A stretch of DNA of 64,000 nucleotides. Source: Nitrospirota bacterium. Lineage in GTDB: Bacteria > Nitrospirota > Thermodesulfovibrionia > UBA6902. The stretch is from the NCBI GenBank assembly GCA_016215115.1, contig JACRLN010000025.1:1-64000 (forward strand), in the 5' to 3' direction. This document shows positions 35,784-44,303 of the stretch, in pieces (position 1 is the stretch's first letter; each line of letters opens with the position of its first letter). The translations under genes were made by a program, and so were the position numbers. The notes under the pieces were generated by a model that saw only the letters and a program-made list of their open reading frames with translations, was not told where the DNA came from and searched no databases.

Positions 35784-35830
35784 CCGCACGCACGCAGGAG
35801 GGTTCGCCGAAGCGAAAAGGGAGCGTGCGG
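35784..35830. other. GC-rich structured element in the pilM-formate dehydrogenase gap
   Basis: CCGCACGC (35784-35791) and GCGTGCGG (35823-35830) enclose a second hairpin, TTCGC-CGAA-GCGAA (35803-35816). The element is much richer in G+C than the AT-rich gap around it (35358-35947). It may be a small structured RNA, a REP-like palindrome or part of a leader. No gene was seen in the rest of the gap. Confidence 0.5.
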
Positions 35831-35947
35831 TCTCTGATTTGATTTAATTGTTTTTTTTCGATAAAATATTTATCCTTTTTCAGGTTAAGAATATTTACTT
35901 TGATAAGCTGTTATAAATTCACTCAATCCCCGATCAAGGTGGTTTTT

Positions 35948-36418
35948 ATGATAGAGAAAAAATGTGAACAGATTCTTGATAAGTATCACGATGAAAAAGG
36001 CAGTGTAATTTCCATACTTCAGGATGTTCAGGAGGCTTTTGGATATATTCCCGAGGAAACTATATTCTGGTTTTCTGAAAAGCTTAATATCCCCGCAAGC
36101 AATTTCTTTGGTGTAGTAACTTTCTATGCGCAGTTTTATTTAAAACCCCGCGGCAAGAATATTATAACTGCATGCTGCGGGACGGCATGTCATGTGAAAG
36201 GGGCGGAGCCTATGATCAACCGTATCAGGGCGGATCTGGCAGTCGCCGAAGGTGAAGACACTACTGATGACGGTCAATTTACAATTGAGAAACTGGCGTG
36301 TGTCGGGGCATGCAGTATCGCTCCGGTCCTTATAATAAATAAAAAAGTATACGGCAATATGTCTCCGGAAAAGGCGTCAAAAACACTAAAAGAATTTGAA
36401 AAGAGTTCACAGCGTTAG
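35948..36418 (+). CDS. NuoE-like [2Fe-2S] subunit of formate dehydrogenase
   Basis: The 156-aa protein is a thioredoxin-like ferredoxin as in NuoE, HoxE, HydC and FdsG. A helical N-terminus (IEKKCEQILDKYHDEKGSVI) leads to the cluster region, where the first pair lies in ACCGTACHVKGA and the second in KLACVGACSIAP (about residues 75-130). It relays electrons between the NuoF-like flavin subunit and its partners. The start at 35948 follows AAGGTGG (35937-35943); an in-frame TTG at 35900 has no such site. It begins the operon with the NuoF-like and FdhA genes. Confidence 0.92.
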   Translation: MIEKKCEQILDKYHDEKGSVISILQDVQEAFGYIPEETIFWFSEKLNIPASNFFGVVTFYAQFYLKPRGKNIITACCGTACHVKGAEPMINRIRADLAVAEGEDTTDDGQFTIEKLACVGACSIAPVLIINKKVYGNMSPEKASKTLKEFEKSSQR

Positions 36419-36486
36419 AGATTTATCGGCATGAAAGGATGAAGAAACAGGTTCGGCATAACACGGAATAAAGGCGGATAGACAAG

Positions 36487-38301
36487 ATGACGGCGACTAA
36501 AACTAAAAAAGGGGAAACGAACGCAAAAAAATCGGCAATAAAAGAACTAACCATCAGGGTTTGTGTGGGCACAGGCGGGCTTGCCGCCGGCAGCAGCGAT
36601 GTCATTGATGCTTTTTATAAAGAACTTGATGTTCATGGCCTCAAAGCGCATGTTGAGAAAAAATGCGTAAACAAGACCGGCTGCCGCGGTTTTTGCGCAA
36701 AGGACGTGCTGGTAGACGTCATTCTCGAAGGGATTTTATCAACTTATCAGTTTATAAAGCCTGAAATGGTGAGCCGTATTGTAGGGGAACATATTTTAAA
36801 CGGTAATCCCGTTGAGGAATGGCTTGTCGGCCCCGATTATCACACCTTTCATGACAAACAGACAAAGATACTTCTTAAACAGTGCGGGCAAATCGACCCT
36901 GAAGATATAGACGCATACCTTGGAATAGGCGGATATGAAGGCGCCCGAAAAGCCCTCTCTTTGACGCCTTTTGAGGTGATTGAAGAGGTAAAGGCGTCGG
37001 GACTTCGCGGAAGGGGAGGAGCAGGCTTTCTCACAGGTCTGAAATGGGAGCTCTGCAGCATGTCCAAAGGCACGCCTAAATACATTATCTGTAATGCAGA
37101 TGAAGGCGACCCCGGAGCATTTATGGACCGGTCTGTTATTGAAGGCAATCCCCATTCAGTGCTGGAAGGAATGATTATCGGCGGTTATGCGATTGGATCA
37201 ACTTACGGTTATATTTATATACGTGCAGAGTATCCTCTTGCCATAGAGCGGCTGGAGATAGCTATCAGGCAGGCCGCAGAAAAAGGTTTTTTAGGTAAAA
37301 ATATTTTTAACAGCGGCTTTGATTTTGATATAAAAATCAAACAGGGCGCCGGCGCCTTCATCTGCGGTGAGGAGACTGCGCTTATAGCCTCAATTGAGGG
37401 CAAACGCGGGATGCCGCGTTCAAAACCCCCATTCCCTGTAAATAAAGGTTTGTGGGGGAGACCGACGGTTATTAATAATGTCGAGACGCTTGCAAACCTT
37501 CCATCTATTGTTACTCAAGGCGCTTCATGGTACGCATCCATAGGGTCAGAAAAAAGCAAAGGGACCAAGGTGTTCGCCCTTACCGGAAAGATAAAAAATT
37601 CCGGTCTCATCGAAGTGCCTATGGGCATATCGCTGAAGGAAATTATTTATGATATCGGCGGCGGAATGGAGAAAAACCGCAAGTTAAAGGCTGTGCAAAC
37701 AGGCGGGCCGTCAGGCGGCTGTATACCGGCTTCGCATATTAACATGCCTGTAGATTACGAATCGTTGATCAGCATCGGCTCCATGATGGGCTCCGGCGGA
37801 ATGGTTGTAATGGATGACGCTACGTGCATGGTTGATATGTCGAAATTTTTCCTGTCCTTCACACAGCATGAATCCTGCGGCAAATGCGTCCCTTGCAGGG
37901 TTGGAACAAAAAGGATGCTCGAGATACTGACAAGAATAACAGAGGGCAAAGGCAGGGAAGGAGATATAGAACTTCTTATAGAACTCGGAACAGATATAAA
38001 ATTATCATCCTTATGCGGTCTTGGAATGTCAGCGCCGAATCCAGTTCTTTCAACAATCAATTTTTTCAGGGATGAATATGAGGCGCATATTAAAGACGGC
38101 ATATGTCCTGCGCATGTATGCAAGGCCTTACGTCAATATATTGTAAGCGCTGAACTTTGCAAGATGTGCGGCAAATGCTTCAGGGTGTGTCCTTCGGGCG
38201 CTATTATGTGGGAGCCGAAGAAGAAGGCAGTAATAGATAAATTAAAATGTATTAAATGCGGGGCCTGCTTTGAGGCATGTCCGTTTAAATCAATCATGTA
38301 A
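36487..38301 (+). CDS. NuoF-like NAD(H)/FMN subunit with extra ferredoxin domains (HydB/HylB type)
   Basis: The 604-aa protein has an N-terminal thioredoxin-like domain (about 20-110; CVNKTGCRGFC keeps part of the cluster cysteines, but the usual second cysteine of the CGGTGC-type motif is missing in VCVGTGG). The NuoF core (about 150-470) has GLRGRGGAGF for FMN and NADEGDPGAFMDRSV plus CGEETALIASIEGKRG for NAD(H). ESCGKCVPCRVGT and a distant CGLG bind a [4Fe-4S] cluster. The C-terminus adds two [4Fe-4S] motifs: CKMCGKCFRVCPSGAI and CIKCGACFEACP. This layout is that of bifurcating hydrogenases and formate dehydrogenases, so use of NAD and ferredoxin together is possible. Confidence 0.92.
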   Translation: MTATKTKKGETNAKKSAIKELTIRVCVGTGGLAAGSSDVIDAFYKELDVHGLKAHVEKKCVNKTGCRGFCAKDVLVDVILEGILSTYQFIKPEMVSRIVGEHILNGNPVEEWLVGPDYHTFHDKQTKILLKQCGQIDPEDIDAYLGIGGYEGARKALSLTPFEVIEEVKASGLRGRGGAGFLTGLKWELCSMSKGTPKYIICNADEGDPGAFMDRSVIEGNPHSVLEGMIIGGYAIGSTYGYIYIRAEYPLAIERLEIAIRQAAEKGFLGKNIFNSGFDFDIKIKQGAGAFICGEETALIASIEGKRGMPRSKPPFPVNKGLWGRPTVINNVETLANLPSIVTQGASWYASIGSEKSKGTKVFALTGKIKNSGLIEVPMGISLKEIIYDIGGGMEKNRKLKAVQTGGPSGGCIPASHINMPVDYESLISIGSMMGSGGMVVMDDATCMVDMSKFFLSFTQHESCGKCVPCRVGTKRMLEILTRITEGKGREGDIELLIELGTDIKLSSLCGLGMSAPNPVLSTINFFRDEYEAHIKDGICPAHVCKALRQYIVSAELCKMCGKCFRVCPSGAIMWEPKKKAVIDKLKCIKCGACFEACPFKSIM

Positions 38302-38318
38302 TTATTCATGGGGGTAAT

Positions 38319-38777
38319 ATGATCAGTACAAGAAGATTAAAGGAAATAATATTATTCAAGGATTTTACGCAGGAAGAACTCGAAAAAATCTCAACTATAA
38401 TGAAGGAAGCCTTTTATCCGAAAGGCACCGTGGTCTGGGAAGAAGACAGCGCCGAACAGGGGCTGCAGATTATTGATTATGGAAAAGTCAGGGTAACCAG
38501 AAGGACCAAAGAGGGAAAGCAGATATTGGCAGTATTGAAACCGAACAATTTCTTTGGAGAACTTTCTATCCTGGACGGCCGCTCACATTCGGCTTCGGTG
38601 GAAGCACTGGAAGATACAAAGGTATTTATTATGACAAAAGCCGATATGGATAAACTTTTAGCAGAAACTCCTCAAACTGCATACAAGATTGTCCGTGAAA
38701 TGACTATTGCCATCTGTGAAATACTGCGTGAGATGAATGACAAATTCATGAAACTGGTTGATTACGTCTGGGAATGA
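38319..38777 (+). CDS. Stand-alone cyclic-nucleotide-binding domain protein
   Basis: The 152-aa protein is a CRP-type sensory domain (LFKDFTQEELEKISTIMKEAFYPKGTVVWEE, then the phosphate-binding cassette with FFGELSILDGRSHSASVEAL). A long C-helix (VREMTIAICEILREMNDKFMKLV) would dimerise. There is no DNA-binding helix-turn-helix after it, so it is not a typical CRP regulator and probably acts on a partner protein. It lies 17 nt after the NuoF-like gene and before fdhA, which suggests a role in control of the dehydrogenase. Confidence 0.85.
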   Translation: MISTRRLKEIILFKDFTQEELEKISTIMKEAFYPKGTVVWEEDSAEQGLQIIDYGKVRVTRRTKEGKQILAVLKPNNFFGELSILDGRSHSASVEALEDTKVFIMTKADMDKLLAETPQTAYKIVREMTIAICEILREMNDKFMKLVDYVWE

Positions 38778-38797
38778 AAGGGAAAGTTATTGATATC

Positions 38798-38873
38798 GTC
38801 ATTCCCCGACTTGATCGGGGAATCCAGAAGGTCTGGATAAGAAAACCTGGATTCCCGTTTTCACGGGAATGAC
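38798..38873. repeat. Palindromic repeat of the GTCATTCCC family between operon genes
   Basis: GTCATTCCCC...GGGGAATCCAG and CTGGATTCCCG...CGGGAATGAC form two nested hairpins. The copy is placed between the cyclic-nucleotide-binding gene and fdhA, within the apparent operon. Confidence 0.75.
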
Positions 38874-38915
38874 GGCAACAGCAGCTTTAAGAGGAAAATT
38901 ATTTGGAGGTAGAAG

Positions 38916-41606
38916 TTGACTGACAAACAACTAACTATAAAGATAAACGGCAAAGACATCGCCTGCGAGAAAGAAGACACGATTCTTGAGGTGGCGAGGA
39001 AGGCCGGGATCAGGATACCCACACTCTGCTACGATGAGCGCCTTGAGGCTTACGGCGGTTGCCGCCTTTGCATAGTGGAGGTAAAGGGCGTTAACAGGCC
39101 CCTGCCTTCATGCACCACTCCCGTGACAAGCAACATGGAGATCAGCACGGAAAGCAGCGCGATAACAAGGATAAGAAGAAACCTCATCTCCCTGATCCTC
39201 TCAAACCACCCTAATGACTGTATGAGGTGCGAGCAGACAGGCGCCTGCGATCTGCAAGACCTGGCGTATGAATATAGAGTGGACGGCAAGCGTTTTGAGG
39301 GCGAGATGTGGAACCTGCCGATCAGAGAAGACAACCCTTTCATAACATATGAACCCAATAAGTGCATTTTATGCGGACGGTGTACGAGGATATGCAATGA
39401 AGTGGTAATGGCAGGAACGATCGAGCTTGTCGGAAGAGGTTTTAATACAATGCCCGACACGGCATTTAGAAAACCCCGCTCCCTGGCCAACTGCGAATTC
39501 TGCGGGCAATGCGTATCCACCTGCCCCACCGGCGCTCTTACAGACAGGAAGGGCAGAGGCAGGGGACGCTCCTATGAAATGAAAAAAGTGAAGACTACCT
39601 GTTCCTACTGCGGGACGGGATGCAACTTCTTTTTGAACGTAAAGAACAATAAAGTCGTAAAGGTAACTTCTGATTATGACGCTCCTGTGAACAAAGGCAA
39701 TCTCTGCATAAAGGGGCGTTACGGTTATGATTTCATTCACAGCGCCGAGAGGATAAAAACGCCGCTCATTAGAAGGGGCGGAAGCTTTCACGAAGCCACC
39801 TGGGATGAGGCGCTTGAACTGATAGCTGCAAAGTTTAAAGAACTTATTGATAAACACGGACCAGAAAAATCCGGAGGGTTTTCATCATCCAGATGCACTA
39901 ACGAGGAAAACTACCTCCTCTCAAAATGGGTGAGATGCGCAATCGGCTCCAACAACGTAGACAATTGCGCGCGTGTCTGACACGCCCCTACTGTGGCCGG
40001 TCTGGCCACCAGCCTCGGAGCAGGCGCTGCTACGAATTCATTATCACAAATGCCGGATATAGATACGCTGTTTCTGTTCGGATCCAACCCGACAGAGGCG
40101 CATCCCATAGTCTCCATCTGGCTTAAAGCGGCCCTCCGCAAAGGTGCAAAGCTCGTTGTGGGCGACCCCAGAAAGACATGGATGGCAAAACGTGCTGACG
40201 TGTGGCTCAACCTGAAACCCGGCAGCAACATCGCCATGCTGAACGGCCTTGTAAATGTGATACTGCAAAACGGCTGGGAGAATAAAGAATTTATTGCAAA
40301 GAGGACTGAAAGTTTTGATGAACTCAAGGCAAAGGTTCAGGAGTACGATCTTGATCGTGTTGAGAAAATTACCGGAGTTTCAAAAGAGAACATCATTGAA
40401 GCGGCGCGTTTATATTCCCACGCCGACAAGGCGATGATTGTTTACGGTCTCGGTGTTACCGAACACCAGACAGGCACAGAAAACGCAATGGCGATCGCCA
40501 ACCTTGCGCTTGTCTGCGGACACCTCGGCAGGCCGTCAACAGGCATCATGGCTCTCAGGGGGCAAAATAATGTTCAGGGAGCTTCAGACCTCGGACCCTT
40601 GCCTGCCACGCTTCCGGGTTATCAATCTGTAACAAATCCGGAATTACGCGCAAAATTCGAGAAGGCATGGAACGTTAAAATAAGCCCCAAACCCGGACTC
40701 AAATCCGTTGAGATGCTTGATGAATGCAAGAGGGGGAATTTCAAGGGGTTGTTTATACTCGGGGAAGACCCGGCGCAGACAGACCCCGATCTTAATCATG
40801 TATGGAAAGCGCTTGAGTCGGTGGAGTTTCTTGTAGTACAGGATATCTTTCATACCGAGACAACGCGATTTGCTCATGTGATACTGCCGGGTGCAAGTTT
40901 CGCTGAAAAGGACGGGACCTTCACAAACGGCGAGCGCAGGGTTCAGCGCGTGAGAAAGGCAATTGAACCTTTAGCGGGGATGGCTGAATGGCAGGTTATC
41001 AGCAAGCTTTCAACACTGATGGGCTATCCGATGCATTATAATCATCCGTCCGAGATTATGGATGAGATTGCAGGCCTGGTGCCGATCTACGGTGGTATCA
41101 GCTACGATCGTCTTGATAACGGAGGCATACAATGGCCCTGTCCGACAAAGGACCATCCCGGGACCACGACTTTATATTCAGATTTGTTCTCCAGGCCTGG
41201 AGGGCTTGCGAAATTCATGGCGCTCGACCACAAAGGCTCGGGCGAAGTGCCGGACAAGAAATATCCATTTGTGCTGATAACCGGGAGGATCCGTGAACAC
41301 TATAACAACGGCTCCATGACCAGAAGGGTTCCGGGGATTATGGAACTTGTACCTGAAGAACTGCTTGAGATAAATCCGGAAGATGCGAAGGCGCTTAATA
41401 TCAAAAATGGTGATCGGGTAAAAGTCTCTTCAAAACGGGGCGAGATTAAAGTAAAGGCCAAAGTGACGAACCGCTCGCAGGCAGGCAACGTATTTTTAAC
41501 ATTCCATCACAAAAATGCACTTTCAAATATCCTGACCTCAGAACACAGAGACCCGATCACCGGCACCCCGGAATACAAGGCGTGCGCGGTGAGAATCGAT
41601 AAGTAA
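38916..41606 (+). CDS. fdhA: Selenocysteine-containing formate dehydrogenase alpha subunit
   Basis: The 896-aa protein oxidises formate, or reduces CO2, at a Mo/W-bis-MGD centre. The N-terminal NuoG-like part binds a [2Fe-2S] cluster (CYDERLEAYGGCRLC) and a [4Fe-4S] cluster (HPNDCMRCEQTGAC). Two ferredoxin motifs (CILCGRCTRIC, CEFCGQCVSTC) and the proximal CSYCGTGCNFF motif follow. Codon 355 is an in-frame TGA (39978-39980). Reading resumes HAPTVAGLATSLG, exactly the family sequence after the catalytic selenocysteine (NNVDNCARV-U). A bSECIS-like hairpin follows. The TTG start at 38916 is set by GGAGGT (38905-38910). The C-terminal beta domain (about 770-896, YPFVLITGRIREHYNNGS) is complete. 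Software without Sec would split it in two. Confidence 0.93.
39978..40011 (+). promoter_or_regulatory. UGA(Sec) codon and bSECIS-like hairpin in fdhA
   Basis: Twelve bases after the TGA, GTGGCC (39993-39998) and GGCCAC (40004-40009) form a perfect 6-bp stem around the loop GGTCT. The same loop crowns the E. coli fdhF SECIS, which binds SelB. Position and loop support selenocysteine decoding. Confidence 0.85.
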
Positions 41607-41612
41607 CGCGTC

Positions 41613-44093
41613 TCACTGATACAGTAAATATTTCTCCCGCTGCTTGAGGAATTGTGCGAGCGGTTCCTGCCAGTTCACCTCGATGATCTTAGGATCAAAA
41701 CCGTCTCTGATCTCCTGCATTACTTTGCGTGAGCCGATGAGACCCAAGGTATCATTAAGTCGGAAGTCTTTTGGATAAAGTTTATGCAGCGCGCTTATGA
41801 TCTCAATCCCCAGTGCGGCGGAGTCCAGTGTCTGCCTGTCGGTCAGGAGAATCTTGACGCCGTGACATAATTTGTTTTTGTAATGATCGCTGTTGGGTGT
41901 GAAATGTGAAGGTGAAAATTTTACGCCCTGTATGTGCCTGCTGTTCAGATACCCAGACAATTTCTCAGCGTTGATCCATGGGGCGCCGAGTAGTTCAAAG
42001 GGCGTGTCGGTCCCCCGACCTACGCTTACGTTTGCGCCTTCCGCCATTGCAACCCCGGGATAAAGGACTGCCTCTGTGAGCGAGCGCAGGTTCGGCGAAG
42101 GGTTTATCCAGCGAAGGCCGGTCTCATCATACCAGTCTGCGCGTTTATAGCCGTTCATTTTGATTACGTGCAAATCCGCGTGGATCCCGTACTCTTCATT
42201 AAACATCTCTGCCAGTTCTCCGACCGTCATCCCATGTCTTATAGGCAGTGGAAAGTAACCTGTGAAAGATTTCATGTCCTTATCCATAACCGGGCCCTGG
42301 ACCAGCGAGGCGGTGACAGGATTCGGCCTGTCGAGGACATAAAAAGCTATTCCGTTTTTTGCCGCAGCCTCCATCGCATATCCCATTGTTGATATGTAGG
42401 TATAGAAGCGGACGCCTGCATCCTGTATATCGAATACCAGCGCATCGAGTCCGTCGAGCATACGGGGGGCGGGTTTCAAAGCGTCACCGTATAGGCTGTA
42501 TACAGGCAGTCCGGTTACGGATTCTGCTGCCGAGGCGATTTTATTGTCCTCAGTGCCGTAAAGACCATGCTCCGGGCTGAATACGGCAGACAGGGTTATA
42601 TTCTTTGCGTTATAAATGAGATCGAGCGTTCGCCTGCCGGATGAATCAACACCTGAATGATTGGTAATAAGGCCGATGCGCAAACCTTTCAGTGAGGCGA
42701 AATTTTCAGCGGACAGGACATCGATGCCGGTCCGAACATTTTGATTATTCGCAGAGCTGATTTTTTCAAGAAATCCCCCCTCACCCCCCTTTGTTAAAGT
42801 GGGGGAACTATTAAGTCCCACTTTGACAAAGGGGCCTGCCTGTCCGGTAGGCAGGGACCCGGTGGGATTCTTATAATATTCGGAAAGCAGTGGTCTTTTT
42901 GCGAGTATATTCTCTTTTGAAAGCGGCTCAAAGGCCTCCGACACAAGTTCAATGATCTTCTTGCGCAACGGCCCGGCATCGCCCCTGCCGTCGGGATGGA
43001 CCCTGTTGGTCAGCACGATGACGAAGGTTTCTGTAACAGGGTCAATCCATATGGCGGTGCCGGTGTAACCGGTATGGTAGTATAAACCTGCCGGGGGCAG
43101 TTCTCCGCGGTTTGGACTAAGAGGCGCGTCGATATTCCATCCATATCCGCGAAGCGGTACCTGACCGGCGGGAGACTGCGGGCTGGTCATCTTTTCGACT
43201 GTCCGGGACTTGAGGACCTGAACACCATGAAGGCTGCCGCCGTTTAAAAGCATCTGTGCAAATACGGAAAGGTCGTCTGCTGTTGAAAAGAGTCCGGCGT
43301 GCCCCGACACGCCGCCGGTCCTGAGGGCTATCACATCATGGACCTGTCCCCAGAGCAGCGTTTTTCTTTTCCTGTCTTTATATTCAGTTGGCGCGATGCG
43401 ATTGCGTAATGTCCTGGAAGGATTGAAACAGGTGTCTTTCATCCTGAGCGGTTTGAAGATATGTTCTTCACAATATTTCTCGAGAGGCTGTCCTGAAATA
43501 CGCTTAACGAGCTCGCCGAGAATTTCGAAATTTATATCGCTGTATATATAATGCGTACCTGGCTGATATTTCGGTTTCTCCGCAATAATTTTTTTGAGCG
43601 CCCTGTCATATCCTCCCCACTTCGGCTTTATGGACAAATCCGCTCTGAGCCCTGAATAATGCGTAAGCAGATGGCTGATTGTGATCCTGTCCTTTCCGTT
43701 TACGCCGAATTCAGGCCAGTATTTGACGACAGGGTCATTCAGATTCAGCTTTTCATTTTCAGCAAGCTGCATAACTGCTGTCGTGGTGGCTGTAACCTTT
43801 GTGAGAGACGCGAGGTCAAAAATGGTATCGGGGGTCATGGGAAGTTTTTCCGGCGTCACGGCCCGGTTGCCGAATGCGCTGCGGTAGATAACGCCTTCAT
43901 GATTGCCGATTACTATGACAGCCCCCGGCACTTCCCCCTGTGCGACGGCGTCGTTTACAACATCCGGGATCCGGCCCAAATGCATTTTGGTAGGTTCCGG
44001 CACAGACGCCGATAAGTTTTCTTTCGACGGTGAGGCGAAAAGGGGAAATGCAAAAAGAACTGATATTGCTGCAATACAAAAGCTCTTTATCAC
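41613..44093 (-). CDS. Fusion of a beta-lactamase-like serine hydrolase and a DUF1343 (NamZ-type) domain
   Basis: The 826-aa protein has a signal peptide (residues 1-20). A class C beta-lactamase-like domain (about 35-395) follows, with DLASLTKVTAT for the S-x-x-K motif, YSDINFEILG for the tyrosine motif and YHTGYTGT for the third. A DUF1343 domain (about 450-826) follows, with LRIGLITNHSGVD, FSPEHGLYGTED and DIQDAGVRFYTYIS. Characterised DUF1343 members are exo-N-acetylmuramidases that act on peptidoglycan fragments. The fusion suggests peptidoglycan recycling in the periplasm. The linker contains a repeat insertion (about 410-442). It starts with GTG; AAGGA lies about 12 nt upstream. It converges on fdhA six bases away. 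Confidence 0.9.
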   Translation of the reverse strand: MIKSFCIAAISVLFAFPLFASPSKENLSASVPEPTKMHLGRIPDVVNDAVAQGEVPGAVIVIGNHEGVIYRSAFGNRAVTPEKLPMTPDTIFDLASLTKVTATTTAVMQLAENEKLNLNDPVVKYWPEFGVNGKDRITISHLLTHYSGLRADLSIKPKWGGYDRALKKIIAEKPKYQPGTHYIYSDINFEILGELVKRISGQPLEKYCEEHIFKPLRMKDTCFNPSRTLRNRIAPTEYKDRKRKTLLWGQVHDVIALRTGGVSGHAGLFSTADDLSVFAQMLLNGGSLHGVQVLKSRTVEKMTSPQSPAGQVPLRGYGWNIDAPLSPNRGELPPAGLYYHTGYTGTAIWIDPVTETFVIVLTNRVHPDGRGDAGPLRKKIIELVSEAFEPLSKENILAKRPLLSEYYKNPTGSLPTGQAGPFVKVGLNSSPTLTKGGEGGFLEKISSANNQNVRTGIDVLSAENFASLKGLRIGLITNHSGVDSSGRRTLDLIYNAKNITLSAVFSPEHGLYGTEDNKIASAAESVTGLPVYSLYGDALKPAPRMLDGLDALVFDIQDAGVRFYTYISTMGYAMEAAAKNGIAFYVLDRPNPVTASLVQGPVMDKDMKSFTGYFPLPIRHGMTVGELAEMFNEEYGIHADLHVIKMNGYKRADWYDETGLRWINPSPNLRSLTEAVLYPGVAMAEGANVSVGRGTDTPFELLGAPWINAEKLSGYLNSRHIQGVKFSPSHFTPNSDHYKNKLCHGVKILLTDRQTLDSAALGIEIISALHKLYPKDFRLNDTLGLIGSRKVMQEIRDGFDPKIIEVNWQEPLAQFLKQREKYLLYQ
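42770..42866. repeat. Composite repeat inserted in frame in the hydrolase linker
   Basis: AAATCCCCCCTCACCCCCCT with GTTAAAGTGGGGG, a second TCCCACTTTGACAAAGG block, and CCTGCC...GGTAGGCAGG lie one after another. They encode TGSLPTGQAGPFVKVGLNSS and then PTLTKGGEGGFL. The peptide SLPTGQAG is a typical product of this repeat type. Confidence 0.8.
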
Positions 44094-44136
44094 AAATAAT
44101 GTATCCTTTTTTTAACAGGAACTTATTAAATAGTGT

Positions 44137-44299
44137 TTGTCCATAAATTGCTATTTTTTATTTTTGTCATGCCCGAAGCCTGCCCTCGAATGTCGTAATC
44201 GGGGGTCTTTAATCGGGCATCCAGAACTTATTAAAAAGACTGGATTCCCGCTCAACAGACGGCGGGAATAACGCTTCAGTGTTTGACTTTATGGACAGG
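44137..44299 (+). repeat. MITE-like palindromic repeat with expanded centre
   Basis: The termini TGTCCATAAA and TTTATGGACA are inverted repeats. The core carries GTCATGCCCGAAG, CGGGCATCCAGA, CTGGATTCCCG and GCGGGAATAAC. The first palindrome is longer than in other copies (extra GCCTGCCCTCGAATGTCG). The repeat fills most of the gap between the two minus-strand genes. Confidence 0.75.
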
Positions 44300-44303
44300 C
44301 TCA

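Noticed and set aside
35948..36418. Earlier in-frame TTG start at 35900 for the NuoE-like gene
   Set aside because: AAGGTGG sits at the right distance before 35948, and the extra 16 residues are not part of the family N-terminus.
38916..41606. Two separate formate dehydrogenase genes or a frameshifted pseudogene
   Set aside because: The second frame continues in the same phase after a single TGA at the selenocysteine site, and a bSECIS-like hairpin follows. One gene with Sec is the better reading.
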